Source of the DNA: JALVCQ01 sp964452325
GTDB taxonomy: Bacteria > Bacteroidota > Bacteroidia > JAADEI01 > JALVCQ01
Reading direction: 5' to 3'
DNA: 9,480 nucleotides
NCBI GenBank assembly: GCA_964452325.1
Contig: CAYVLB010000075.1
Location: 1 to 9,480, forward strand
The notes under the pieces are model-generated. The model made no database searches. It was not told the origin of the DNA and was given only the letters and a program-made list of their open reading frames with translations. Below are positions 1 to 7,630 of this stretch, piece by piece. Numbering within the stretch: position 1 is the first letter of the stretch; each line of letters opens with the position of its first letter. The position numbers were made by a program, and so were the translations under genes.

Positions 1-343
1 AAAGGATTTTTTGTTGATTGGGGAAATGGTTTTTTTCATGCGGGGGCCATTGGATATCCAATCGGGGGCCTCTGGTGTGGATATTGATTTTATCAATTAG
101 GTTAGCTGGTCCTTTAATTCGGATGGAATGGGAAGTACCTGGGATCAGGAATACATTAAAGGCACCTTGTATGTGAAGGCTTGAGAAAGGCGTTGTCATT
201 TTGACCTGGTCGTGGTAAGCTTCAATGTCTGGCGGTTGTTGGGTGATCGCTTTTATTGAAATGGAGAGCTTTTCGGTAATCATCTTGATGGCGAAAATGA
301 TACCCCCTAGGATCAGCAGTAGTGTCGCAATGCGATGTTTCAT
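1..343 (-). CDS. Head-GIN domain (DUF2807) putative adhesin-like protein, C-terminus beyond window
   Basis: Reading leftwards from the ATG at 343, 114 codons stay open to the window edge, so only the N-terminal part is present. Residues 5-21 are a hydrophobic segment after a basic MKHR start, consistent with a signal peptide or membrane anchor. From about residue 53 (FSSLHIQGAFNVFLIPG) the sequence follows the start of the head-GIN/DUF2807 fold: a hydrophobic strand, the G-x-F-x-V core, then PG-T-S and a repeat of short beta strands (SIRIKGPANL, RLDIQW). Proteins of this family are exported right-handed beta-helix proteins common in Bacteroidota, and their function is poorly defined. It lies 61 bp downstream of the beta-propeller gene on the same strand and could be co-transcribed with it. 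I found no convincing TAnnTTTG box directly before it. The call rests on the first half of the domain only. Confidence 0.75.
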   Translation of the reverse strand, partial: MKHRIATLLLILGGIIFAIKMITEKLSISIKAITQQPPDIEAYHDQVKMTTPFSSLHIQGAFNVFLIPGTSHSIRIKGPANLIDKINIHTRGPRLDIQWPPHEKNHFPNQQKIL

Positions 344-404
344 TGGGTAGATGTATTTTTTATGAAAACGGTTGTGGCAATGGGTAGGTTACAAGATTAG
401 TCGA

Positions 405-2849
405 TTATTGCTTTGGTGAAGTTTTATAGATGCGCTGGGGTTTTCCGGTGAATTTCAGTAGGTAGGTGCCAGCCGGAAGGCCTGAGAGGTCGATTAAGTA
501 ATGATAGGGGTCAATGAGGTAGTAGGGGACGGGATGTATTCGTCCGGTGATATCATATAAACTAATGGGTTTGGAAGGTGATGAGCGGAGCACTACATGA
601 AGATATCGGGAAGTAGGATTGGGATACGCCTTTGCGGTAAAGGTAGATGATGTGGTGGTAGATACTGGAATGGGAACGGCTGCTTTTTGGAGGCCGGTGC
701 CGGGTACTCCCACGTAGACGGTTGGCTGGGTGGAGTGATCGATAGCCACAGCCAGTGCAAAGGGATAGGGCATGCCATGATTTTGGCGGGTCCAAGTTTG
801 TCCGCCGTCATGAGAATACCAAATACCGTGCGATCCGGTATCGTAGCCTCCGGCTTCGAATGCGCTGGATGAGGTAGCGTAGATTTGACGGGTGTTGGTG
901 GGGACGATTGCCACCTTTCTGAGGAAATTGTCAGTGAGGATGTGGGCCCAAGTTTTCCCCGTGTCGGTGCTTTTATAGAGGCCTTTATTAGGGCCATGTA
1001 CTACGACGTACACCACACCTGATTGGTGGGGGTCGGTTGCAAGGTCAAAAATACCGGAGTATCCCCAGTCCCAGAATTGAGATCCTGCAGGGGCATACAT
1101 TTCGGGAATGCTAATGTTAGTCCATGAATTACCCCGATCGGTACTTCGCCAGACTCCCCGTTCGCCGGCAGCATAGAGGATATTTCGGTTGTTGGGATCT
1201 ACAGCGGTAAACCGACATCCGTTGCAATCGAAGATCTTGGTCCAGGATGTTCCATCGTTGGTACTTTGGTACACGTCTTGCTGGGCGGTCACGTAGAGGG
1301 TTCGGTGATGGGTTGGGCTTTGGGGGTCGATTGATAGGCCCATAATTTGCTGTTTGGGAAGGCCGGTGTCGGCGGGTATCCATTGGTTTTTGTTGCCGGT
1401 ATCGGAATTTTTGAGTAAGTAGGTGGGGTATTCTCCGTTTTGATTTTCCGATTGCGAAGCCCATACCACGTGGGGGCGTTGGGGGTCTGCCAATACGGTA
1501 GCACAATTGCCTCCATGCCCTTCCCAATTGCCACTATGGAGGCTGTCATTACAACTTTGCCAGCTTTGCCCTTTGTCGATACTTCGCCATAATCCAATAT
1601 CGAAATAGGCGGCATAGATAATGCGAGGGTCGGCTGGGCTGATGGCAATATCCATCATGTTGACGTTGTCCAGTCCGCGACTTTGCCAGTATCCTGGCTG
1701 TATTTCACGGGTGAAAATATTTTCGAATGTGGTTCCTCCATTTGTGCTTTTGTAAGCCCATTGAGAGGTAACCCAATAGTAGGTGTTGGGGTTAGACAAG
1801 TCTTCCCCCACAGTTTTGCATATGCCGTTAAAGCTGCTTCCATAGCACCAATAAACGTGGCTTTGGAAAAAAGTGTCCCATTGATTCACGGATCCGGTCT
1901 GTGTAAAGGATAATCCGCCATCGTAGGAGGTAAAAGTTCCGGATCGGGGATTCCAAGGGTAGGGTTCTCGGGGATCGATGATACGAATGTGGGAAGTGTT
2001 GTTGGGGTTAATCAGGATTACTCCGGTATAGTCTGATCGGTAAGTCCACGAAATTCCAGCGTCTGTACTACGATAGAGTGCACCGAGTAGGTCGGTCCAG
2101 TAATAAGTGGCATTACAATCGGCGTTCATGGTTGAAATGTAGAGGGTATCTGGGTGTTGGGGGTCCATAGCGAGGTCCAATATGGGGGGGAATGAATCCG
2201 TAAGGTGGGTCCAGCTGATACCACCGTCGGTGCTGCGATAGACTTCGGCGGGTCCACACGCAAATCGTCCGTTGCCACTGAGCACGTATAGGGTATCGGC
2301 ATGATGGGGGTTTACTACAATTTTTAGGAGTCGGAGGCTGTCGGGGAGGTTAGTGGTGATGGGCGACCATGTCCATCCGGTGTCGGTGGTTTTATATATG
2401 GTGCCATGCTTGCTGTTGTAGGTGGGATGATAGGTGGCATAGCCAATATTTGGTTGATTGACAGCCATTTCAATATCGGTGATGTAGCCGGACGTAAGGA
2501 CATGGGTAAATGAGTCGCCTCCGTTGTTGCTTCGGAATATCCCATTTCCGGTTCCTATGAATAAAATATCGGGGATGGTTCGATGGAATCCAATACCTGA
2601 GATGTGCGTTTCGGTTAGTCCGCGTGAAGCTCCCAATACATCCCAAGTCGATCCACCGTCTTGGCTTCGATACGCTCCACTTAAGTCGCTAGCGGCAATG
2701 ATCGTCCCATCAATCCCTGCTCCAATGGTACTAAAAGCTCCGCCTCCACCCGGGTTTGTTCGGATCCATTGATGCAGCTGTGCGTTTACATGATATACGA
2801 TGCTTCCTGCGATGCATAATGCAATCCATCGAATATATTGATTATTCAT
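405..2849 (-). CDS. Secreted Asp-box (BNR) beta-propeller protein, GH74-like, with T9SS C-terminal sorting domain
   Basis: This 814-residue protein has three parts. Residues 1-23 are a signal peptide with a likely cut after VNA, leaving an N-terminal Gln. Residues about 30-720 carry 13 Asp-box motifs (S-x-D-x-G-x-T/S-W type) beginning near 62, 107, 154, 206, 261, 308, 368, 423, 481, 529, 569, 627 and 679; the one at 481 has an insertion. Residues about 737-814 are a type IX secretion sorting domain: YPNP at 742-745, LYDITGR at 764-770, IDLSGLPAGTY at 786-796 and a basic tail. The opening PGGGGAF followed by SDLSGAYRS (Asp55) resembles the first propeller of GH74 xyloglucanases, where the Asp of the D-I/V-G-G-A-Y-R motif is catalytic. 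FDIGLWRS (Asp417) stands at a comparable place in the second half. This suggests, but does not prove, a glycan-active enzyme. The alternative is a non-catalytic sortilin/sialidase-fold binding protein. Expected location is the cell surface or secreted by T9SS. The ATG at 2849 sits about 22 bp downstream of a -7 box. Confidence 0.9.
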   Translation of the reverse strand: MNNQYIRWIALCIAGSIVYHVNAQLHQWIRTNPGGGGAFSTIGAGIDGTIIAASDLSGAYRSQDGGSTWDVLGASRGLTETHISGIGFHRTIPDILFIGTGNGIFRSNNGGDSFTHVLTSGYITDIEMAVNQPNIGYATYHPTYNSKHGTIYKTTDTGWTWSPITTNLPDSLRLLKIVVNPHHADTLYVLSGNGRFACGPAEVYRSTDGGISWTHLTDSFPPILDLAMDPQHPDTLYISTMNADCNATYYWTDLLGALYRSTDAGISWTYRSDYTGVILINPNNTSHIRIIDPREPYPWNPRSGTFTSYDGGLSFTQTGSVNQWDTFFQSHVYWCYGSSFNGICKTVGEDLSNPNTYYWVTSQWAYKSTNGGTTFENIFTREIQPGYWQSRGLDNVNMMDIAISPADPRIIYAAYFDIGLWRSIDKGQSWQSCNDSLHSGNWEGHGGNCATVLADPQRPHVVWASQSENQNGEYPTYLLKNSDTGNKNQWIPADTGLPKQQIMGLSIDPQSPTHHRTLYVTAQQDVYQSTNDGTSWTKIFDCNGCRFTAVDPNNRNILYAAGERGVWRSTDRGNSWTNISIPEMYAPAGSQFWDWGYSGIFDLATDPHQSGVVYVVVHGPNKGLYKSTDTGKTWAHILTDNFLRKVAIVPTNTRQIYATSSSAFEAGGYDTGSHGIWYSHDGGQTWTRQNHGMPYPFALAVAIDHSTQPTVYVGVPGTGLQKAAVPIPVSTTTSSTFTAKAYPNPTSRYLHVVLRSSPSKPISLYDITGRIHPVPYYLIDPYHYLIDLSGLPAGTYLLKFTGKPQRIYKTSPKQ

Positions 2850-2871
2850 AATAGGTGCTTATGATATCTGA

Positions 2872-2879
2872 CAAATTTA
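2872..2879 (-). promoter_or_regulatory. Bacteroidota -7 promoter box for the beta-propeller gene
   Basis: The minus strand reads TAAATTTG here, an exact match to the Bacteroidota -7 consensus TAnnTTTG. Transcription would start near 2866, giving a leader of about 17 nt before the ATG at 2849. I see no clear TTG/TTTG element at the usual -33 spacing, so the promoter may be weak or depend on an alternative sigma factor. Confidence 0.6.
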
Positions 2880-3259
2880 TCGACTCTTTTAGGTTGCTTA
2901 TGTGATCATTGAAATATTTAGTCATTGATTAGCTGACGAGAAGATTATTTCGGCTTTTGTTGTTGTTTCAGGCTTGAGGTATATGGAGGCTCCGTGTATG
3001 AAGCGGAACGCAAGCTTTTCGTTCGTTGATGGAGGATAGTGGATACGTCGGTTTCGGCTTATGGATTTATTGGAGGGATTGCCCTTATGTGGGAATATAC
3101 GTTGATGGGATGTATTGCTTAGTGGGGGGTAGGGCATACGCCATGTGCGATGAGATGATGGGATCTTTGGAAAGTTTTCCGATGTTGGGCGATGATAAAG
3201 TCTTGAGAGATAGAAATGCTGGATGGGTTTCAGCCGATGTCAGAAGTTGGTGGTTGTTA
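2880..3259. other. Intergenic region without a supportable gene
   Basis: This stretch lies between the end of tsaD and the promoter of the next gene, both on the minus strand. I see no tRNA-like arm, no strong stem followed by a T-run that would end tsaD transcription, and no known riboswitch pattern. A minus-strand frame is open for about 104 codons, ending at 2922, but its first ATG is at 3137. That leaves 71 codons rich in Pro, Asn, Ser and His, with no signal peptide or recognised domain and no -7 box. A plus-strand frame from 3026 runs into the antisense of tsaD. I call neither a gene. The region probably holds the 3' untranslated end of the tsaD transcript. Confidence 0.5.
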
Positions 3260-4270
3260 TCAGCTTTGGTAGCTGTGATATTGGGGGTTCTGATATGTTC
3301 GGCTGTAGGGTTTCAGTTCCAGGGAAGCGGTGCGTCCTGCGTGGTGTAAAAATATTGCTGCTTGTCCGACCATTGCGGCGTTGTCGGTGCAATATTCAAA
3401 TGCTGGTATAAAAAGGTCCCACTTTTCTGTTTTAGCAATTTGGTACAGCCATTGTCGGAGTCGGCGATTAGCTGCCACTCCTCCTGCAATTCCTATTTGT
3501 TGGATTTGAAATTTTCGGGCTGCTCGTTGGAGGTTTTCAATGAGGGGTTTAAGGGCGGCTTCTTGGAATGAAGCGGCGATGTCTGCTTGTTGTTGGTGGG
3601 CTGCTGCGGGGTGGTCACGTAGCAAATATTTGAGGGCGGTTTTGAGGCCACTATAGCTAAAGTCAAATCCTGGCATTTGGGCTACGGGAAGATGGAAAGC
3701 GTGGGGGTTGCCTTGTTGGGCGAGGCGATCGATTTCGGGTCCGCCCGGATATTTTAGTTCCATCATAGCGGCTGCTTTGTCGAATGCTTCGCCAACGGCA
3801 TCATCGCGGGTAGTTCCTATGATGCGGTAAGTGAGGGGGTCATCGAAGAGCATCAATTGGGTATGTCCTCCAGAGACGAGCAGGTTGAGAAACGGGAATG
3901 AGGGGTAGGGCGGTTCAATAAAATGGGCCATGACGTGGGCGTAGAGATGATCAACGCCGATGAGGGGGATGTCGTAGGCCAATGCAATGCCTTTGGCGTA
4001 TGAGATTCCAACGGCCAAAGATCCGATTAATCCGGGGCCAGCGGTGACTGCTACGGCATCTAATTCCGTCCATGTTGTTCCGAATTGTTTTAAGAGGGCT
4101 TCGGTTATCGTTGGAAGTGCTTCGAGGTGTGCCCGTGCTGCAAATTCGGGGATTACGCCGCCATATTGGGTGTGAATCGGTTGCGAGGAGACAAGATGAC
4201 CTACCAATTGGCAGTTGTGATAGAGTGCGACGGCCGTATCATCACAGGAAGTTTCAATGGCCAGCAGCAT
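3260..4270 (-). CDS. tsaD: tRNA N6-adenosine threonylcarbamoyltransferase TsaD
   Basis: TsaD (Kae1/YgjD) transfers the threonylcarbamoyl group from threonylcarbamoyl-AMP to A37 of ANN-decoding tRNAs, acting in the cytoplasm with TsaB and TsaE. From the chosen start the protein has 336 residues, the usual family length. Motifs seen in order: ETSCDDTA at 6-13 (nucleotide-binding loop), GGVIPE at 37-42, the metal-binding HLYAH at 108-112, SGGHTQL at 133-139, YPGGPEID at 174-181, FSYSGLKTA at 204-212, GGVAAN at 263-268 and TDNAAM at 295-300, whose Asp is the third metal ligand. All key residues are present. The frame is open further upstream (to 4372), but that extension overlaps the preceding gene and precedes the conserved N-terminus. 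The ATG at 4270 lies 4 bp after the upstream stop. The ATG at 4285 is the main alternative and would add five residues with an 11-bp overlap. It is the last gene of a four-gene operon with envelope genes. Confidence 0.97.
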   Translation of the reverse strand: MLLAIETSCDDTAVALYHNCQLVGHLVSSQPIHTQYGGVIPEFAARAHLEALPTITEALLKQFGTTWTELDAVAVTAGPGLIGSLAVGISYAKGIALAYDIPLIGVDHLYAHVMAHFIEPPYPSFPFLNLLVSGGHTQLMLFDDPLTYRIIGTTRDDAVGEAFDKAAAMMELKYPGGPEIDRLAQQGNPHAFHLPVAQMPGFDFSYSGLKTALKYLLRDHPAAAHQQQADIAASFQEAALKPLIENLQRAARKFQIQQIGIAGGVAANRRLRQWLYQIAKTEKWDLFIPAFEYCTDNAAMVGQAAIFLHHAGRTASLELKPYSRTYQNPQYHSYQS

Positions 4271-4274
4271 ACCC

Positions 4275-4919
4275 TTAAAAGTCATATTCGGGATCTTGAA
4301 TACTTTGGAGGAGGGTATAGTGGATGTAACGGCGCATCCATTGGGCGTTGGCTGGGCCGATCGGGATTTCAATTCGGGAAAGATCGATCCAATAGAGCGG
4401 AAAGGGACGCAACGTAATTCCTTCGACGGTCAGTTGAACCAATGGAGCCAACGCACTACTGTGGACGCACCCCCTGGCTGCCCCATCATCCCATTGCCAT
4501 ACTTCTTTGACGAGAAAGGCTTCGACATTGTCTGGGTCAAAATAGGTGTGGATGATCGAATCTTCAGTCCATTCCTCACCTTCGGCATTACGGGTGATTT
4601 GAATGACTTCTTCGATGGCTCCCAACATTCGGAATTCGTTGAAGGGAATGGGATGGCGTAGGGAATCGGTTCGATATGCTTGATAGGAGGAATCTGCCAT
4701 CAATCGGTCATGGATTTTCTCGTATAGTGCCATGAACTTACGAGAAGCAGGATCAATGAATCGTCCTGTGGAGTCGACTACCCGTATCAGGCGATATGAG
4801 TGGGTGGGAAAAGGATATGCGACACTGGCATTGGACTGTTTCTCATTGGGTTCACAGCTTATAGTGAGGAGCAAGCCGGCTCCCAAAAGCACTACGGGAA
4901 AGGTGTGGGAGATATTCAC
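4275..4919 (-). CDS. Putative lipoprotein resembling a short GldN/PorN
   Basis: This 214-residue protein starts with GTG at 4919. That codon overlaps the TGA stop of the AsmA gene as GTGA, a classic coupling arrangement, and no ATG lies close enough to preserve the signal sequence. Residues 7-21 are hydrophobic and are followed by LLLTISC, a lipobox-like sequence with Cys22 as the probable lipidated residue (Thr at -3 is less usual). The mature part resembles GldN/PorN, a periplasmic ring subunit of the type IX secretion and gliding machine: an N-terminal YRLIRVVDSTGRFIDP (42-57), the pattern FDPDNVEAFLVKEVWQWDD (127-145) equivalent to the GldN VKE-W-x-F-D segment, LYWIDLSRIEIP (175-186) equivalent to the Y-W-x-D-x-x-E-x-R region, and a final RRYIHYTLLQS helix. 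GldN proteins are usually about 300 residues or more and sit in gldKLMN operons, so this would be a divergent short paralogue in a different context. The similarity is by eye. A plain Bacteroidota lipoprotein of unknown function is the alternative. Confidence 0.7.
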   Translation of the reverse strand: MNISHTFPVVLLGAGLLLTISCEPNEKQSNASVAYPFPTHSYRLIRVVDSTGRFIDPASRKFMALYEKIHDRLMADSSYQAYRTDSLRHPIPFNEFRMLGAIEEVIQITRNAEGEEWTEDSIIHTYFDPDNVEAFLVKEVWQWDDGAARGCVHSSALAPLVQLTVEGITLRPFPLYWIDLSRIEIPIGPANAQWMRRYIHYTLLQSIQDPEYDF

Positions 4920-7597
4920 GGTTTTTTAAGCAGTTTTTTCAAGGCGTCTTTTGCTTTTTGTTTGGCTTTTTCGGCCTCTTGCTTGGCTTTCTGTTCGAGT
5001 TCTTTTTTGCGTTGCTCGACTTCTTGTCGGGCTTTTTCTTCTGCTTGACGTTGGCGTCGTTTCAGCTCTTCTTGGGCTTTTTGTTTGGCTTTTTCTTTCT
5101 TTTGTCGAAGGGCCTCTTTGGCTTTTTGTTTTTCCGATTCAAGACGTTGTTGGGCTTGTTGTTTTTGGCGGCGGATGAACTCTTTTCCGCTTCGGATAAG
5201 TCGTTGTTTGAGGTCCCTGGTTTCTTTAATCGACGGGGTGATGGTAGGCTGTTGAGATGTTCCTCGAATGCGGGCCACGATGGTAAGGGATTGGTTGCCC
5301 AAGATGTCGGGGTCAACGCCACTTATGAATTTCCTGATGAGTGCTTTTGCTTCTGATGCCGGCACTTGCATCTCGAGGGTAAAGTCCATTTGGTCGTCTA
5401 GGCGATACGTACCATAGAACATGGCAGGATAGCGATTAATCTTGAAGCGGATGGGCTTAACTTCGGCGATGCCATCTTGAATGGTATAGGCCAAATGGAC
5501 TTGTTGTAAGCGTGCTTTTTCGAGGTCGGGTCGTTGAAGGATGCGGGCAACTTTTTGCCAGAGGGGAAATCCTTCGAGCGTTGCATCGGGGATCATCAAT
5601 CGTCCTTGGCTTTGGAGGGTAGGGAGTTGGGTGGATAGGGAAGGGTCGAGGTCCGATTCAATGGAAGCATCGAGTTGTAAGGTGCCATGCATGTATTGGA
5701 GGATTGGCGCGAATCGTTGGGTAACAGCCAACGCATTGCCCAGTTGGGAAATTGCAAATTTTCGGCCGGAGAGTTGCCATTGGATATGGGGTCGGGGATC
5801 GTTGGGGCCGTATTGGTATTGTCCATTCAAATCCATTTGACCTCCTAGCCACTGGGCTTGGATGCCGTCGAGTCGGAGCCGTCCGTTGCGGACAATCATC
5901 GTGCCATTAAAGTTTTCGATATTCCAATCTTCGTAACGGATCTGTTCGGCATTCATTTGGAAAACCAAGTCGAGGTTATCCGGTAGTCGGGGAGCTGAGA
6001 TGGCGGCACTTTCGTTGCTGGCTGCAGGAGCAGAAGTTTCAGGGCCATCTGTAATCAATGGATTGAGGTCCAGATGGGTTGATTGGGCGGAAAAAGTGCC
6101 TTGAAGAGGGGCCTTATCCAATACATAAGCCATGGGATTTTTAATTAACCCGTTGATCAACAGGTCGGAAGTTCCCCATTTGATTTTTGCATTGCTTATT
6201 TGAAAATATTGGGGAGCAGCTTTTAGGCTGAGGTGGGGGATTTCCCATCTGATATCATAGTTGGCTTGACGCCATGTAATGTTTTGTCCCTTCAGTGATC
6301 CTTTCCAATGGATTTGTTCCCATTGTTCGTTTTGGATTGCCTGGATGGTTGCGTTGCCTTCCAGTTGGGAAGTAATGGTTCCTTCAAGGATGGGGAATAT
6401 CGAATCGAGTTGGAGAATGTCTTTCCATCCTTCCAAGTGAAGGGTACCTTTGGTGCTGAATTGAAAGTGTTCACGATTCATTAGGAAGGTGGCAGCAAAA
6501 GGGTCGCCTTGCATTTGGAAGGTCAATTGGGGCATGTTGATAGCCCATTGTTCCGTAGTGTGTCCTTCATTTTGGATGGCTATATTCAGCTGAAGGTCTT
6601 CCACCGGGTGTGGCAAGTCGGGATATGTAACCCATCCTTGTCGGATTTGGGTTGCGAGTTGGATATTGGGGAAGTGGTTGTCAGCATAGATACCTTCCAT
6701 TACGAGGTAGAAGGTGGCTGTCCCTCGGGCTTTCAGGCCTTGGTAATTGTTTTGGTAGATTGTGGGGATCAGCGACAGCATGCTTTTGAGGTCGGCTCCA
6801 TCAGATCGGAGGGCAATGTACATTGGCATGGTATCTTCGGCCAACGTTATGAAGCCATCCGCCTGCAGGGCAAGTGCGTTAATGGTAATATGTTGGCGAG
6901 GAAAACGAAAAGTACTGGATGGGAGATGATAAGAAATTTCGCCTGAATAGGTAATGTGGGCATTGCTCAAGTAGGGAATGTTTTCCAGCCTATACGTAAG
7001 TGCTCCGATGGTTCCTTGCAAATCCATTACTAATGAATCTCCCCGATAGTCTCCTTGGCCGTTAATCGTAACGGGTGCTGCACGTACTTGCATGTCGGCA
7101 GCTTCGTCAACATATTGAAGTTGAATATCCTTTAAGGTAACTTGATGAACGTGAAGCGAGAATTTGGAAGGTTCTGAGCTGGCTTTAGTGTCTGCTTGGG
7201 AGGGGTCGGTTTTGATAATGTCCCAGTTGGTGAGGCTGTCGATGGCATGAAGGTAGATGCTCCCTCCTTCCATTTGGAAGGATTGGAGCGCGAATCGGCG
7301 TTGGAAAAGGGCTCCATAGAGGTCGAATCCAAGGGTCAGTCGGGGTGTTTGTAACAGTGTATCATTCACAAAGGGCGGTTCACTTCCAATGATGTGAATC
7401 TTATTCAGGGAAATATTAAGTATCGGATACCAAGAGTCGATGTTGATGTGCTCTACTTCAACCTGTGCACGTAGGTTTTCTTTCATTGCTTCTTGTAGCC
7501 ATCGCTTCCAGTTGGCGGTGAAATAGAGGTAGACCGCCACTGCCGAGGCAAGCATGGCTACCGTAAGTATCAGTAAAATTCGTCCGAAAGTTCGCAT
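4916..7597 (-). CDS. AsmA-family envelope protein with long charged helical tail
   Basis: The 893-residue protein has an N-terminal membrane anchor at about residues 7-27 and then a periplasmic body of repeated short beta strands. The first 130 residues show the AsmA N-terminal pattern (IDSWYPILNISLNKIHI, then a LTLGFDLYGALFQRRF segment). The AsmA C-terminal domain lies at roughly 540-780, including RYEDWNIENFNGTMIVRNG at 554-572 and the WLGGQMDLNGQYQY strand at 583-596. AsmA proteins are related to the bridge-like lipid-transfer proteins (TamB, YhdP) and affect outer-membrane assembly or phospholipid transport. After the body, residues about 792-893 are almost entirely Lys, Arg, Glu, Gln and Ala, predicting a single long helix or coiled coil, which is an unusual ending for the family. 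The gene follows the CxxC membrane protein by 33 bp and overlaps the next gene by 4 bp (GTGA), so the three are probably one transcript. Family call is good; the exact role is not known. Confidence 0.85.
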   Translation of the reverse strand: MRTFGRILLILTVAMLASAVAVYLYFTANWKRWLQEAMKENLRAQVEVEHINIDSWYPILNISLNKIHIIGSEPPFVNDTLLQTPRLTLGFDLYGALFQRRFALQSFQMEGGSIYLHAIDSLTNWDIIKTDPSQADTKASSEPSKFSLHVHQVTLKDIQLQYVDEAADMQVRAAPVTINGQGDYRGDSLVMDLQGTIGALTYRLENIPYLSNAHITYSGEISYHLPSSTFRFPRQHITINALALQADGFITLAEDTMPMYIALRSDGADLKSMLSLIPTIYQNNYQGLKARGTATFYLVMEGIYADNHFPNIQLATQIRQGWVTYPDLPHPVEDLQLNIAIQNEGHTTEQWAINMPQLTFQMQGDPFAATFLMNREHFQFSTKGTLHLEGWKDILQLDSIFPILEGTITSQLEGNATIQAIQNEQWEQIHWKGSLKGQNITWRQANYDIRWEIPHLSLKAAPQYFQISNAKIKWGTSDLLINGLIKNPMAYVLDKAPLQGTFSAQSTHLDLNPLITDGPETSAPAASNESAAISAPRLPDNLDLVFQMNAEQIRYEDWNIENFNGTMIVRNGRLRLDGIQAQWLGGQMDLNGQYQYGPNDPRPHIQWQLSGRKFAISQLGNALAVTQRFAPILQYMHGTLQLDASIESDLDPSLSTQLPTLQSQGRLMIPDATLEGFPLWQKVARILQRPDLEKARLQQVHLAYTIQDGIAEVKPIRFKINRYPAMFYGTYRLDDQMDFTLEMQVPASEAKALIRKFISGVDPDILGNQSLTIVARIRGTSQQPTITPSIKETRDLKQRLIRSGKEFIRRQKQQAQQRLESEKQKAKEALRQKKEKAKQKAQEELKRRQRQAEEKARQEVEQRKKELEQKAKQEAEKAKQKAKDALKKLLKKP
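4953..5095 (-). repeat. Low-complexity repeat coding the charged AsmA tail
   Basis: An identical 20-base unit occurs at 4953-4972 and 5076-5095, 123 bp (41 codons) apart and in the same frame, each copy coding EKAKQKA. Between and around them the plus strand is an imperfect series of GGCTTTTT-like units. This is a coding repeat inside the AsmA gene, not a mobile element. It suggests the tail grew or changes length by in-frame duplication. Confidence 0.8.
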
Positions 7598-7630
7598 TGT
7601 TTGGGAGATTCAATGCCCATGGGAGAACGA

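Noticed and set aside
593..997. Plus- and minus-strand alternative frames inside the beta-propeller gene
   Set aside because: They overlap the Asp-box repeats and sorting domain of the 814-residue frame and show no domain of their own.
3215..3235. Possible tsaD terminator hairpin (GCTG/CAGC arms)
   Set aside because: The stem is only 4 bp with a 9-nt loop and is not followed by a T-run on the minus strand.
3026..3349. Plus-strand 107-codon frame with an apparent C-terminal membrane helix
   Set aside because: Its last 90 bases are antisense to the end of tsaD, it has no upstream -7 box that I can see, and the helix-like part is the complement of the tsaD C-terminus and its 3' flank.
4271..4372. 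N-terminal extension of TsaD from an ATG at 4372
   Set aside because: The extra 34 residues have no counterpart in TsaD proteins, which begin a few residues before the ETSCD motif, and the extension lies inside the preceding lipoprotein gene.
4958..5356. Plus-strand open frame coding a Phe/Leu/Gly-rich hydrophobic protein that looks like a membrane protein
   Set aside because: It is the complement of the Lys/Glu/Gln-rich AsmA tail. Lys and Glu codons read in reverse give Phe and Leu, so the hydrophobicity is an artefact.
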